Positions 24,849 to 33,132 of a DNA stretch of 36,708 bases are shown piece after piece (positions within the stretch are counted from its first letter, which is position 1; each line of letters starts with the position of its first letter). This DNA comes from Myxococcales bacterium (lineage in GTDB: Bacteria > Myxococcota_A > Polyangia > Nannocystales > Nannocystaceae). The translations under genes and the position numbers were made by a program. The stretch lies in NCBI GenBank assembly GCA_020633315.1, contig JACKDV010000039.1:1-36708 (forward strand), in the 5' to 3' direction. The notes under the pieces were generated by a model. That model was not told the DNA's origin and made no database searches. It saw only the letters and a list, made by a program, of their open reading frames with translations.

Positions 24849-26075
24849 TCAGCGCTCGGCCAGCGTGGTCTTGATGCTGATCTCCGATCTCAGCGTGCGG
24901 TGCACGGGGCACTTGTCGGCGATCTCCAGCAGCCGGGCCCGCTGGGCGTCGTCGAGCTCTCCCCGCAGCACCACGGTGCGCTCGATGCAGTCGAGCATGC
25001 CGGTCTGGTTCGCCCCGGCCCCCTCACAGTCGCGGGCATGGACCTTGGCGTGGCGCAGGCGCACGTCGGCGCGTCGCAGCGGCCACTGCTTGCGATCGGC
25101 GTACATCCGCAGGGTCATGGCCGTACACGCCCCCAGCCCCGCCAGCAGCAGGCCGTAGGGGCCGGAGCCGGTGGCGGTGCCGCCCACCTCCCGCGGCTCG
25201 TCGGCGACCAGCGCATGGCCTCCGGCGTCGACCTCGGTGCGAAAGCCCTGCTCGGGCCCGCGGACCACCACCTCCTCGCCCACCGCGGGCTCGGGGGCGT
25301 CGGGGTCGGTGGTGAGCGGCTCGAGGTAGCGGGCGGCCCAGGTGGCGATCACCGAGCCGGCGAAGTCGGCGTCGCCGTGCGCCGTGAGCAGGTGGTCGGC
25401 ACGATCGAGCGAGACGAAGCTCTTGGGGTGCTTGGCCGCCTCGAAGATCGCAGCCGCATTGTCGATGCCCACCACCGAGTCGCGGGGCGCATGGAGCACG
25501 AGCAGGGCGCGTCGCAGCCCGGCGATGGCGTCGCGCATGGGCTGCTCCTGCAGGTCGTCGAGGAAGCCGCGGGTGATCGTGAAGCGCCGCCCCGCCAGCT
25601 CGACCTCGGCCCGCCCGGAGCTCTCGATCTCTTCGCGGGCCGATCGCAGCAGCCGCTCCACGTGCAAGGGATGGGCCGGGGCACCGATGGTCGCCACCGC
25701 CCGCACCGCGGGCAGGCGGCCGGCCGCTCGCAGCACCGCCGCCCCGCCCAGCGAGTGCCCGACCAGCAGCTGCGGAGCCTGGTGCTCGGCCTCCAGGAAG
25801 CGCGCGGCCGCGACCAGGTCCTCCACGTTGCCCGAGAAGTCGCTGTTGGCCAGCTCCCCCTCGCTGGCGCCGAGCCCCGTGAAGTCGAAGCGCAGCACCC
25901 CGTAGCCGGCCTCGGCCAGGGCGCGGGACACCTGCGTGGTCGCGTGCAGGTTCTTGCTGCAGGTGAAGCAGTGCGCGAGCAGGGCGAAGCCGCGGGGGCG
26001 GGCATCGGGGAGGTCGAGGCGCGCCGCGAGCCGGTGGCCGCGGCCGTTGTCGAAGTGGAGGGCTCGGTTGCGCAT
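24849..26075 (-). CDS. Bifunctional alpha/beta hydrolase-OsmC family protein
   Basis: A 408-residue fusion. The N-terminal half (about 1-255) is an alpha/beta hydrolase with nucleophile elbow GHSLGG (Ser108), a likely acid Asp199 (LHAPRDSVV) and His228 (DRADHLL). The C-terminal half (about 265-408) is an OsmC/Ohr-type domain with the two reactive cysteines Cys317 (GLGACTAMTLRMYA) and Cys389 (ADKCPVHRTL), which reduce organic hydroperoxides in that family. This fusion is an established architecture. It may release and detoxify acyl peroxides or act in peroxide defence. ATG 26075 starts directly at the conserved region. It is convergent with the TetR gene, with only a 20-bp gap. Confidence 0.93.
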   Translation of the reverse strand: MRNRALHFDNGRGHRLAARLDLPDARPRGFALLAHCFTCSKNLHATTQVSRALAEAGYGVLRFDFTGLGASEGELANSDFSGNVEDLVAAARFLEAEHQAPQLLVGHSLGGAAVLRAAGRLPAVRAVATIGAPAHPLHVERLLRSAREEIESSGRAEVELAGRRFTITRGFLDDLQEQPMRDAIAGLRRALLVLHAPRDSVVGIDNAAAIFEAAKHPKSFVSLDRADHLLTAHGDADFAGSVIATWAARYLEPLTTDPDAPEPAVGEEVVVRGPEQGFRTEVDAGGHALVADEPREVGGTATGSGPYGLLLAGLGACTAMTLRMYADRKQWPLRRADVRLRHAKVHARDCEGAGANQTGMLDCIERTVVLRGELDDAQRARLLEIADKCPVHRTLRSEISIKTTLAER

Positions 26076-26210
26076 CGCGGCCCAGGGTAGCCCGAGTGGG
26101 GGAGCGGCTCACCGGGTCGCCGCTCGGATCGCGTTCGCCGGCCCGTCGTTGCCCGCCCACGGAGCGCTGGGCTACGGTGGGCGCGCGGGCCTCGTCGGGC
26201 CCGTCCCTCC

Positions 26211-27899
26211 ATGGAGCCCTCCCGTCGCCTCCCCTTGCTCTCGGCAGTGCCTCGCGCCACGGTGCCGCGCACCATCTGCCTGATCAAGCCGCCCACCCTG
26301 GTGGCGCCGCGCAGCCTCAGCTACTTCGGCAGCGTGCCCAGCCTGGGGCTGGCCTACGTGGCGGCGGCCCTGCGGGAGGCGGGTCACCGCGTGTCGCTGA
26401 TCGACGCTCCCGGTGAGGCGTGGGACCAGCGCTGGCCGTTCCCCACCGCGATCGGCCTGCTGCGCGGGCAGGGGCTGAGTCCCGAGCAGGTCGTGGCGCG
26501 CCTGCCCCCCGACGTGGAGGTGGTGGGGGTGACCCACATGTTCCTGCACGAGTGGGGCCTGCTGCGCGAGCGGCTGCTGCCCGCGATCCGCCGACGGGCA
26601 CCCAACGCCCTGATCGTGGCGGGGGGCGAGAATGCCTCGGCCTACTGGGACCACATGCTGCGCGAGTGCCCGGCGCTCGACGCCTGCGTGCTCGGAGAGG
26701 GCGAGGTCACCATGCTCGAGCTGGTGGAGGCGTGGTCCGCCGGTCGCCCCGCGATCGAGGTCCCGGGCGTGGCCACGCGGGTGGAGGGCGAGCCCCGCCG
26801 CGGCCCCCCGCGCTCGCGGATGCGCGAGCTCGATCGGTGGCCGAGCCCCGCGTGGGACCTGATGCCCCTCGAGCCCTACCTGAGCGGGCGGGGGCACGGC
26901 GGGGTCGCGCGCGGGCGCTCGCTGCCGGTGCTCACCACCCGCGGCTGCCCCTATCGCTGCACCTTCTGCTCCTCGCCCGCCATGTGGACCACCCGCTACG
27001 AGCGCCGCGATCCCGCCCGGGTGGCCGACGAGATCGAGCAGCTCGTGGCCCGCTACGGGATCTGCAACGTCGACCTGCAGGACCTCACCGCGCTGCTCAC
27101 CAAGCGCTGGCTGCTGCAGCTGTGCGACGAGCTCGAGACCCGCGAGCTGGGGGTGACCTGGCAGATGCCCTCCGGCACGCGCTGCGAGGCGATCGACGAG
27201 GAGGCGGCGCGGCGCCTGTACGCGGCCGGCTGCCGCAACCTCTGCTATGCGCCCGAGAGCGGCTCCGGGGCGATGCTGCGGCGCATCGGCAAGCGCGTGC
27301 AGCTACCTGCGCTGATGCGCTCGCTCGAGGGCGCGGTGGCGGCGGGGCTCAAGACCGAGGCCAACATCATGATCGGCATGCCCCACGAGCAGCGGGGCGA
27401 GCTGCTCGACAGCGTGAGGCTGGCGGTGAGGCTGGCCCGCAGCGGCCTGCACTCGCTGTCGGTGATGGTGTTCGCTCCCTACCCGGGCAGCGAGGAGTAC
27501 CGCCGGCTCGAGCAGGCGGGGCGGATCGTGCACGACGAGCGCTATCTCTACGGCAGCCTGCTGCGCTCGGCGGGGGGGCTCACCAGCTACCACCCCTGGC
27601 TGAGCCCGCGGCAGCTGCTCGCGCTGCAGCTGTCGATGCTGCTCGGCTTCTTCGCGATCCAGTACGCCCGACGGCCTCGACGGCTGGGCGAGCTGCTCAC
27701 CAACCTCGTGCGGGGGCGCGAGCAGACCGTGGTCGATCAGTTCGTGGCCACCAAGCTGCGCCAACTCGGGCAGGGGTGGCAGATGAGCCCGGCGAGCGAT
27801 GCGGGGCCCCCCGCGGCGCGCTCGCGACGATGGCTGGGGGCGCTGGCTCGGCGCTGGCGCGAGACGTCCGTGCCGGGGCAGGGCCCGGCTTTTCGCTGA
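26211..27899 (+). CDS. B12-binding-domain radical SAM protein
   Basis: A 562-residue radical SAM enzyme. The N-terminal part (about 20-180) has the Rossmann-like fold of the cobalamin-binding domain (LIKPPTL, then LGLAYVAAALREAGHRVSLID, later LIVAGGENASA, VLGEGE). The radical SAM core has the 4Fe-4S motif CPYRCTFC with Cys246, Cys250 and Cys253. Further core motifs follow (DLQDLTALLTKRW, CYAPESGS, NIMIGMPHE). The C-terminal region (about 460-520) contains a hydrophobic LLALQLSMLLGFFAIQYARR segment, which may contact the membrane. Members of this group methylate or rearrange lipids, tetrapyrroles and natural products. It stands alone, so the substrate cannot be inferred. The cobalamin-ligand DxHxxG is not visible, as in several known members. 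Confidence 0.9.
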   Translation: MEPSRRLPLLSAVPRATVPRTICLIKPPTLVAPRSLSYFGSVPSLGLAYVAAALREAGHRVSLIDAPGEAWDQRWPFPTAIGLLRGQGLSPEQVVARLPPDVEVVGVTHMFLHEWGLLRERLLPAIRRRAPNALIVAGGENASAYWDHMLRECPALDACVLGEGEVTMLELVEAWSAGRPAIEVPGVATRVEGEPRRGPPRSRMRELDRWPSPAWDLMPLEPYLSGRGHGGVARGRSLPVLTTRGCPYRCTFCSSPAMWTTRYERRDPARVADEIEQLVARYGICNVDLQDLTALLTKRWLLQLCDELETRELGVTWQMPSGTRCEAIDEEAARRLYAAGCRNLCYAPESGSGAMLRRIGKRVQLPALMRSLEGAVAAGLKTEANIMIGMPHEQRGELLDSVRLAVRLARSGLHSLSVMVFAPYPGSEEYRRLEQAGRIVHDERYLYGSLLRSAGGLTSYHPWLSPRQLLALQLSMLLGFFAIQYARRPRRLGELLTNLVRGREQTVVDQFVATKLRQLGQGWQMSPASDAGPPAARSRRWLGALARRWRETSVPGQGPAFR

Positions 27900-27966
27900 G
27901 CGCCGCTCGGGCGAGCCGCGGCCGTGTCTTGCTCCCTCGGCCGCCTGCGTTACCATCCTCGCCGAG

Positions 27967-28551
27967 ATGCCCAACACGCTGCCGGCCACGATCGTCACCC
28001 TCGCCCTGCTGCTGAGCTCGTCGGCTTGCGACGACAAGAAGGACGAGCCCAAGCGCCCCGACCTGCAGACGCCGGCCAAGAAGGCCGAGGGCGAGGTCAA
28101 GGGGGGTGATGCGGGCGAGGTCAAGGCGCCGGTGGCCGAGGGCCGGGTGTTCTTCGTCAAGCCGGCCGACGGCGCCACCGTGCCCGAGGAATTCGAGGTG
28201 GAGTTCGGGCTGGAGGGCAAGCAGGTGCGACCGGCGGGAGCACAGGAGCGCGACCCTGCCTTCGGCCACCACCACCTGCTCATCGACGTGGGGCCGATCC
28301 CCGACATGACCATCGTGCCCAAGGACGAGCAGCACTTGCACTACGGCGATGGAGCCACCACCGCCAAGGTGAAGCTGTCACCGGGCAAGCACCAGCTCAC
28401 CATGCAGCTCGCCGACGGGGCGCATCGTTCGTATGGAGAGGACTGGGCGGCGACGATCACGGTCGAGGTGCAGGCCGGAGCGGCGGACGCGGGCGATGCA
28501 GCGGCGGGCGATGCCGCTCCCATGGCCGACGAGGCCGGCGAAGCCGGCTGA
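27967..28551 (+). CDS. DUF4399-like lipoprotein
   Basis: A 194-residue predicted lipoprotein. The signal peptide ends LLSSSAC (Cys21), followed by a charged Asp/Lys/Glu linker. The folded part (about 60-175) carries DUF4399-type motifs: FFVKPADGATVPEEFEVEFG, the His cluster GHHHLLIDV, then HLHYGDGAT, LSPGKHQLTMQLADGAH. The conserved His suggest metal binding. The tail is an Ala/Gly/Asp-rich stretch. ATG 27967 fits the signal peptide; the frame is open upstream but lies over the radical SAM 3' end. Short distance to the next lipoprotein gene, but a hairpin intervenes. Function unknown. Confidence 0.82.
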   Translation: MPNTLPATIVTLALLLSSSACDDKKDEPKRPDLQTPAKKAEGEVKGGDAGEVKAPVAEGRVFFVKPADGATVPEEFEVEFGLEGKQVRPAGAQERDPAFGHHHLLIDVGPIPDMTIVPKDEQHLHYGDGATTAKVKLSPGKHQLTMQLADGAHRSYGEDWAATITVEVQAGAADAGDAAAGDAAPMADEAGEAG

Positions 28552-28558
28552 TCGGGCG

Positions 28559-28581
28559 CGGAGCCATCATGAGTGGCTCCG
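28559..28581 (+). terminator. 8-bp hairpin after the DUF4399-like gene
   Basis: CGGAGCCA (28559-28566) pairs with TGGCTCCG (28574-28581) around TCATGAG, seven bases past the stop codon. Likely terminator; no T-run. Confidence 0.55.
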
Positions 28582-28704
28582 ACTCGCCGAAGTGGGTCAA
28601 AGGAATTTCGCGTCGTCCGCAACGGGTGCGTCCCCGACACGCGCAAGTCTTTCGCGTGGTCCAGGGGCTTTCCTCGCCTCGACCTCGCGTGTATTTTCCG
28701 CCGC

Positions 28705-29205
28705 ATGAGCACCAAGATGTCGACCCTTCTGTCGGTGGCGTCGCTGGCCATCGTGATGTCCACCGGGGCCTGCGACTCCGCCAACAAGGCGGCGCCCGAC
28801 GACAAGAAGGCCGAAGCGAAGGAAGGCAAGGACGGCGCCTCCGTGGAGGCCGGCAAGGACGGCGTCGCCGTGGAGGCTGGCAAGGACGGCGCCGCGGTCG
28901 AGGCCGGCCCCGACGGCGCCGTGAAGGTCGAGGCCAACGGGGCCGAGGTGGAGATCGGAGCCGACGGCTCGATCGACGCCAAGGCGGCCGACGGCACCGA
29001 GGCCGAGATCAAGACCGGGCCCGACGGCACCGAGGTCAGGGGCGACGGCGGCGTGGTCAAGACCAACGCCGAGGGCACCGAGGTCAGCAAGGGCGACTCG
29101 GAGGTCAAGACCGGGGCCGAGGGCACCGTGGTCAAGGACGGCGACACCGAGGTCAAGGTCGGCAAGGACGGCAAGGTCGAGATCAAGGGCATCCCCGGCA
29201 TGTGA
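28705..29205 (+). CDS. Lipoprotein composed of Gly-Lys-Asp-Gly type repeats
   Basis: A 166-residue predicted lipoprotein of unknown function. The signal peptide ends STGAC (Cys23). After a short charged stretch (about 24-40), nearly all the rest is a degenerate repeat of 9-11 residues with a turn DG followed by alternating Val/Ala and Glu/Lys: GKDGASVEA, GKDGVAVEA, GKDGAAVEA, GPDGAVKVEA, then GTEVRGDGGVVKT, GDSEVKTGAEGTVVKDGDTE. This would fold as a regular beta-roll or single-sheet array and is strongly acidic and basic in alternation. ATG 28705 was chosen for the signal peptide. It ends at a strong hairpin. Confidence 0.75.
   Translation: MSTKMSTLLSVASLAIVMSTGACDSANKAAPDDKKAEAKEGKDGASVEAGKDGVAVEAGKDGAAVEAGPDGAVKVEANGAEVEIGADGSIDAKAADGTEAEIKTGPDGTEVRGDGGVVKTNAEGTEVSKGDSEVKTGAEGTVVKDGDTEVKVGKDGKVEIKGIPGM
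28825..28905 (+). repeat. 27-bp tandem repeat in the DG-repeat lipoprotein gene
   Basis: Three consecutive units of 27 bp start at 28825, 28852 and 28879, each beginning GGCAAGGACGGC and encoding GKDG-x-x-VEA. Later units are diverged, suggesting growth by duplication from this end. Confidence 0.85.
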
Positions 29206-29233
29206 GATCGAGGCCGAGCCTCGACCACGCGAG

Positions 29234-29259
29234 GGGGATCGAGCCGTGGCTCGGTCCCC
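29234..29259 (+). terminator. 12-bp hairpin after the DG-repeat lipoprotein gene
   Basis: GGGGATCGAGCC (29234-29245) pairs with GGCTCGGTCCCC (29248-29259), with one T-G wobble, a two-base gap, and TTCGT following. It lies 28 bp past the stop, so it is a probable terminator. A smaller CGAGGC/GCCTCG stem lies just upstream. Confidence 0.7.
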
Positions 29260-29355
29260 TTCGTGCATTCGACGGCTGGCTCCCGTTCCTCGCCGGGCGG
29301 CCGCGGCCCTTCGAGGCTCCGGCGAAACCGGGCTAGAATGCGCGGCGAGCCCACG

Positions 29356-30195
29356 ATGCGAACCTCCGCTCCGAGAATCCCAGCTCATCGGCTCGCGCTC
29401 GCGAGCCTGGCCCTGGTCCTGGCCGGGTGCTCGTTCAGCTTCAAGACCGGCACCAAGCCCCCGGACGAGTCCGGCAGGCCCGCGGTGGGAGCCGATGGGC
29501 CCGCGACGGCGGATGGGCCCGGCAAGCCCGTGACCAAGGCCGAGCCCGCGGCGAGCGACGAGCCCGCGGCGAGCGACGAGCCCGCGGCGAGCGACGAGCC
29601 TGGCGGCGACGCGCCGGCGACCAAGACCAGCCTCGAGGTCCCGAGCACCGCAGTGTGTCGGGTGGACGATCCGGCCTTGCTGCCGCTGTGCCACCGCGTG
29701 CTCGATCCCATCGCGGCCGACGATCTCGACGCCTTCGTGGCGGTGCTCGGCGAGGGCGTGGTGCTCACCCGCACGACGCACCAGGCCGGGGCGCAGCGCC
29801 TCACCGGTCCCAGCGCGGTGCAGGAGAAGGTGGCCGAGGCGGGCGGGCTGCGGGCGCTGCTGCACGCGCGGGCCTCGGATCGAGTGGTGGGCACCGTGGC
29901 CAACGACTGTCGGGGCTGCCGGCAGGGGTTCGTGGCCTTCGAGGCCAACACCCGCTCTGGCACCACGGTGGTCCGCGTGGATCTCGGCCAGCCCGCGATG
30001 GTGACCGCGGTCGAGGTGGGCTCCAACCTCCGTCGCGGTCCGCTGCTCCAGACCGAGCTCGTCTCGCCGAAGGCCGAGCCGTCGACCCGACGCAGCGACG
30101 AAGGCGAGGACGAGACCAGCCCCACGCTGAAGACCGCGCCCGCCAAGAAGAAGAAGGGCGAGACCAGCCCCACGCTGGCCGCTCCTAAGGAGTGA
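29356..30195 (+). CDS. Predicted lipoprotein with DEPAAS repeats, function unknown
   Basis: A 279-residue predicted lipoprotein. The signal peptide LALASLALVLAGC gives Cys25. A low-complexity linker with three EPAASD units follows. The folded middle part (about 95-220) has two Cys pairs (VCRVDDPALLPLC and DCRGCRQG) and reads DDLDAFVAVLGEGVVLTRTT, which could be an NTF2-like fold; this is only a suggestion. The C-terminal tail is charged, with ETSPTL twice around a KKKK run. An ATG at 29338 in the same frame is the alternative start. Its stop overlaps that of the convergent HxlR gene by 11 bp. Confidence 0.72.
   Translation: MRTSAPRIPAHRLALASLALVLAGCSFSFKTGTKPPDESGRPAVGADGPATADGPGKPVTKAEPAASDEPAASDEPAASDEPGGDAPATKTSLEVPSTAVCRVDDPALLPLCHRVLDPIAADDLDAFVAVLGEGVVLTRTTHQAGAQRLTGPSAVQEKVAEAGGLRALLHARASDRVVGTVANDCRGCRQGFVAFEANTRSGTTVVRVDLGQPAMVTAVEVGSNLRRGPLLQTELVSPKAEPSTRRSDEGEDETSPTLKTAPAKKKKGETSPTLAAPKE
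29545..29598 (+). repeat. 18-bp tandem repeat, three copies
   Basis: CCCGCGGCGAGCGACGAG occurs three times in a row from 29545, 29563 and 29581 without mismatch, encoding the PAASDE unit. Exact copies suggest recent slippage. Confidence 0.9.
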
Positions 30196-30826
30196 GGCCG
30201 AAGGCTCGCGCGAAGTCGGCCAGCGCTCGCGCCGGGCCCTCGCGGAGCAGCCGTCCCTGCTCGACCAGGGCGCGCGCCGAGGCCCCCCCGATCAGCAGCG
30301 CCCCGTAGGCGGGTAGCTCGCCCCGCAGGCTCAGGTCGGGCGCCCGCGGGGCGCCGTCGCTCACCTCGGCTCGCTCGCCGCCGATCCCCACGGTGAACGC
30401 CAGCTCGCCCACGTGCAGCCCTACGCACCACGAGCGCCGGCTGCCCAGGTAGCGCCGCTTGAGTGAGACCATGGCCCAGCGGGGATCGATGCGGTCCTCC
30501 GCCGCGGGGCTGGTGAGCCAGCGCGCCCCGAAGCGCCCCAGCGCCAGCACCACCGGCTCGAGCTCGCGGCCGAGCTCGGTCAGCTCGTAGACGGTGGTGG
30601 CCTGGGGCGGCGGCAGGCGGTGCTGCGCCACCAGGCTGTCGGCCTGGAGCTGCTTGAGCCGCTGCGAGAGCAGGTTGGGCGTGAGCCCCGGCATCGCGCC
30701 CAGCAGGTCGGAGAAGCGACGGCCCCCCAGCAGCAGGTCGCGCACCAGCAGCAGGGTCCAGCGCTCGCCCACCAGATCGAGTGCCTTGGCCACCCCGCAG
30801 AACTGGTGGTAGCGCCGCTCGCCCAC
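30185..30826 (-). CDS. HxlR-family winged-helix regulator
   Basis: A regulator of about 213 residues. The HxlR/MarR-like DNA-binding domain occupies about 1-95: RYHQFCGVAKALDLVGERW, LLLVRDLLLGGRRFSDLL, then LTPNLLSQRLKQLQ. The family's N-terminal Cys (Cys10), used for redox sensing in some members, is present. The C-terminal half (about 120-213) is an extra domain that may be SCP2-like, so a hydrophobic ligand is possible. I prefer GTG 30826, where homology begins; ATG 30883 would add 19 residues encoded in the AT-rich promoter stretch. It is divergent from a membrane-protein gene, its likely target, and convergent-overlapping with the lipoprotein gene to its left. Confidence 0.85.
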   Translation of the reverse strand: MGERRYHQFCGVAKALDLVGERWTLLLVRDLLLGGRRFSDLLGAMPGLTPNLLSQRLKQLQADSLVAQHRLPPPQATTVYELTELGRELEPVVLALGRFGARWLTSPAAEDRIDPRWAMVSLKRRYLGSRRSWCVGLHVGELAFTVGIGGERAEVSDGAPRAPDLSLRGELPAYGALLIGGASARALVEQGRLLREGPARALADFARAFGLTP

Positions 30827-30838
30827 GCGGGCATGATG

Positions 30839-30858
30839 TTTACTATAGTTTATAATAG
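30839..30858. promoter_or_regulatory. AT-rich direct repeat, candidate HxlR operator/promoter
   Basis: TTTACTATAG (30839-30848) is followed directly by TTTATAATAG (30849-30858), eight of ten bases alike, in the only markedly AT-rich stretch of the area (30837-30890). TATAAT-like boxes are embedded. It lies between the divergent HxlR and membrane-protein starts, where an HxlR dimer would bind. Confidence 0.55.
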
Positions 30859-30904
30859 CAAGTGATTTATTTTCTGATAGCATTCTTCATCGGAGCCCCC
30901 CGCC

Positions 30905-31636
30905 GTGCCGCCGTATCCGCCCATGGTCATCCCCTCGCCCGGCAGCACCGTGGCCTTCCTGCTCGTGGTCGCGGCCGTGGCCGCGATGATCGTGATCGGC
31001 ACCCACATCGCCGGCCGCGGGGAGCCCGGGGGCCAGGCCCGCCGCTGGGTGGCGGGCACCGCCGCCGCGCTGGTGGTGTGGCTCGCGGTCACCGCTGCGG
31101 TCTCGGCCTCGGGGGTGCTCGAGGCCCCCGGCGTGCCGCCGCGGGCCATGCTGTTCATGGGGGCGTGCAACCTGCTGGCCCTGGTCCTCGCGCTCTCGCG
31201 GGTCGGCGGGCGCCTGGTGAGGGGCGTGCCGATCGCGGCGCTGGTGGGCTTCCAGGCCTTCCGCCTCCCCCTCGAGCTGGTGCTGCACCGCTGGTACGCC
31301 GAGGGCACGCTCCCCGTCGAGATGACCTTCGAGGGGCGCAACCTCGACATCGTGACCGGGGTGCTCGCGATGGTGGTGGGGCTGTGGCTGTGGCGGCGCG
31401 GCCCCTCGCGTTCGCTGGTGTGGCTGTTCAACCTGGTCGGCTTCGCCCTGCTGCTCAACGTGGCCGCGGTGGCGATTCTCAGCAGCCCGTTCCCCTTCCG
31501 CGTGCTCGACTCGGGGCCGCCGGTGCTGCTGGTCTTCTACTTCCCCTACGGGTGGATCCTCCCCATGTGCGTCGCCCCGGCGCTGGCGGGCCACGTGCTG
31601 GTGTTCCGCTGGCTGTGGCGCGAGCGCAGTCGGTGA
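30905..31636 (+). CDS. Multi-pass membrane protein of unknown function
   Basis: A 243-residue integral membrane protein with about seven hydrophobic helices (first near 15-35, last near 215-238). The most distinctive segment, GFQAFRLPLELVLHRWYAEG (115-134) followed by TFEGRNLDIVTG, lies between helices. I know similar hypothetical proteins but no function. GTG 30905 has GGAG nine bases ahead (30892-30895); ATG 30923 is the alternative. It is divergent from the HxlR gene, with a direct-repeat candidate operator between, so HxlR control is likely. Confidence 0.8.
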   Translation: MPPYPPMVIPSPGSTVAFLLVVAAVAAMIVIGTHIAGRGEPGGQARRWVAGTAAALVVWLAVTAAVSASGVLEAPGVPPRAMLFMGACNLLALVLALSRVGGRLVRGVPIAALVGFQAFRLPLELVLHRWYAEGTLPVEMTFEGRNLDIVTGVLAMVVGLWLWRRGPSRSLVWLFNLVGFALLLNVAAVAILSSPFPFRVLDSGPPVLLVFYFPYGWILPMCVAPALAGHVLVFRWLWRERSR

Positions 31637-31727
31637 GTCCATCCCGAGGCGCGAGCTCGGTCGCGGTCGCCCGTGGCTCGCTCCTCTCGCTGCCTCGGTC
31701 GGTCGGCCGTCGCTCAGGGCTCGTCGC

Positions 31728-33005
31728 TCAGGGCTCGTCCTCGCCCGGCTGCACGCTCTCCAGCCAGCTCTGCAGCGGCACCTCGTCGTCGAGCACGTGA
31801 TCGAGGTAGAGGCCGATGTCCATGTCGGCCTCCTGGATCTCCGTGCCGGCGTAGGTGAGCCCCACGATCGTGCAGTGGCTGTCGTTGAAGGCCCGCCAGT
31901 AGGGGATGTAGTAGGAGAGGTTGTCGCGGGTGTCGAACTGGGTCATCAGCTTCTGCGTGTCGTCCCACCACATGGCCATGATCTCCTCCTTGGTGGGCGT
32001 GGGCTCGTAGAAGCGCTCGTACGAGTAGCGCGAGTAGTTGTAGTCGCGGCGGAAGAAGGCGAAGCCGAGGCGATCGTCGGGGAACTGGTCGGCGAGCATC
32101 TGGTTGATGAGGCCGAAGTCGTCGGTGATCATCTCGAAGGCCGGGACCTCGGCGAGCACCGTGTCCACCTTCCACGACTCGTTGATCTTGTCGTGCAGCG
32201 GGGCCGAGAACTCCGAGTTGGGGAAGATCGGCCCCGAGTCGGCCAGCAGGTAGCCCTGCTCGATGTTCATGCCGCTGCGCACGAAGTAGTAGTTGGCGGT
32301 CGCTCCCGCCCCGCCCGCGCTGCAGCCGGTGACCAGCATCTGCGGCACCTGCGGGAAGATCCAGTCGAGGTAGTCGACCATCGCCACCACGTTGTCGTGG
32401 CCCACGTGGTGGAACTCGAGGTCGGGCTCGACGCCCTCGGGGTCGCTGTAGACGGTGACCGCCCGTCCCGTGTGCACGTCGCCGGTGCAGTAGGGCACGA
32501 ACACGAAGTTCCAGTCGGCCACCGGGTTGCCGGGGAAGTCCCGGTTGAGCAGCGGGGTGTGGACCCCGAGGAAGCCGTTGAGGTGGTCGTCGGAGATGCC
32601 GTCGGGGTTGGCGGCGCCCAGGTCCGTCTTGCCGCTGCAGCTCTCGAAGTCCCAGCAGCCGCCGCCGGGCTCGAAGATCATCATCACGTCGTCGGAGCGA
32701 TCCGAGTAGTTGACGAAGAACTTGTACTGCGAGCCGTTGCCGCACACGGTGCCGGGCAGCTCGACCTTCTCCCACTGGAAGTACGAGGGCGGCTCGGGCG
32801 GGGGCAGGGGCACGCCGGTGGTCTCGCTGCCGCCGTCGTCGCTGCCGGTGGAGTCCACCGCGTCGGTGGTGGTGGAGGTCGCGGGCGCGGTGCCGGTGCT
32901 CCCCTCCTCGCCCATGGGGGCGCTGCCGTCGTCACCACACGCCGGGCCCGCGGCCACGATCGCACCCAAGCACAACCCAATCCCTCGCGAGCCCATCCCC
33001 CGCAT
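31728..33005 (-). CDS. Pectinacetylesterase/NOTUM-family lipoprotein
   Basis: A 425-residue predicted lipoprotein. The signal peptide ends AAGPAC (Cys23), followed by GDDG and a Ser/Thr/Gly linker. The hydrolase domain has the family hallmarks: FFVNYSDRSDDVMMIFEPGG and GGGCWDFESC (oxyanion region), VPYCTGDVHTG (171-180), the nucleophile Ser229 in VTGCSAGGAGA, and His377 in FNDSHC, the place of the catalytic His in NOTUM. I did not assign the acid. Family members remove acetyl or acyl groups from pectin or lipidated proteins, so deacylation of a surface or prey polymer is likely. ATG 33005 and 32996 are both possible starts; no ribosome site stands out. Confidence 0.88.
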   Translation of the reverse strand: MRGMGSRGIGLCLGAIVAAGPACGDDGSAPMGEEGSTGTAPATSTTTDAVDSTGSDDGGSETTGVPLPPPEPPSYFQWEKVELPGTVCGNGSQYKFFVNYSDRSDDVMMIFEPGGGCWDFESCSGKTDLGAANPDGISDDHLNGFLGVHTPLLNRDFPGNPVADWNFVFVPYCTGDVHTGRAVTVYSDPEGVEPDLEFHHVGHDNVVAMVDYLDWIFPQVPQMLVTGCSAGGAGATANYYFVRSGMNIEQGYLLADSGPIFPNSEFSAPLHDKINESWKVDTVLAEVPAFEMITDDFGLINQMLADQFPDDRLGFAFFRRDYNYSRYSYERFYEPTPTKEEIMAMWWDDTQKLMTQFDTRDNLSYYIPYWRAFNDSHCTIVGLTYAGTEIQEADMDIGLYLDHVLDDEVPLQSWLESVQPGEDEP

Positions 33006-33112
33006 CGTGCCGCGTGACCGGGCCGAGACGCAAGCACGGCGGCTCGGGACGCGACCTCGGGCCGCGCGCCGCGAGCCTCGGGGCAGCGGGCTTGACCACG
33101 AGCGCCGTCGCT

Positions 33113-33126
33113 GGGTACGAGTACCC
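33113..33126. promoter_or_regulatory. 14-bp palindrome just upstream of the CobW-type gene
   Basis: GGGTAC-GA-GTACCC (33113-33126) is a 6-bp perfect inverted repeat, ending seven bases before the ATG at 33133. It could be an operator or a 5' leader hairpin controlling translation. No match to a known Zur box was seen. Confidence 0.5.
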
Positions 33127-33132
33127 GGCGTC

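Noticed and set aside
24825..26090. Plus-strand open frame opposite the hydrolase-OsmC gene
   Set aside because: No recognisable domain, whereas the minus strand carries two complete catalytic domains.
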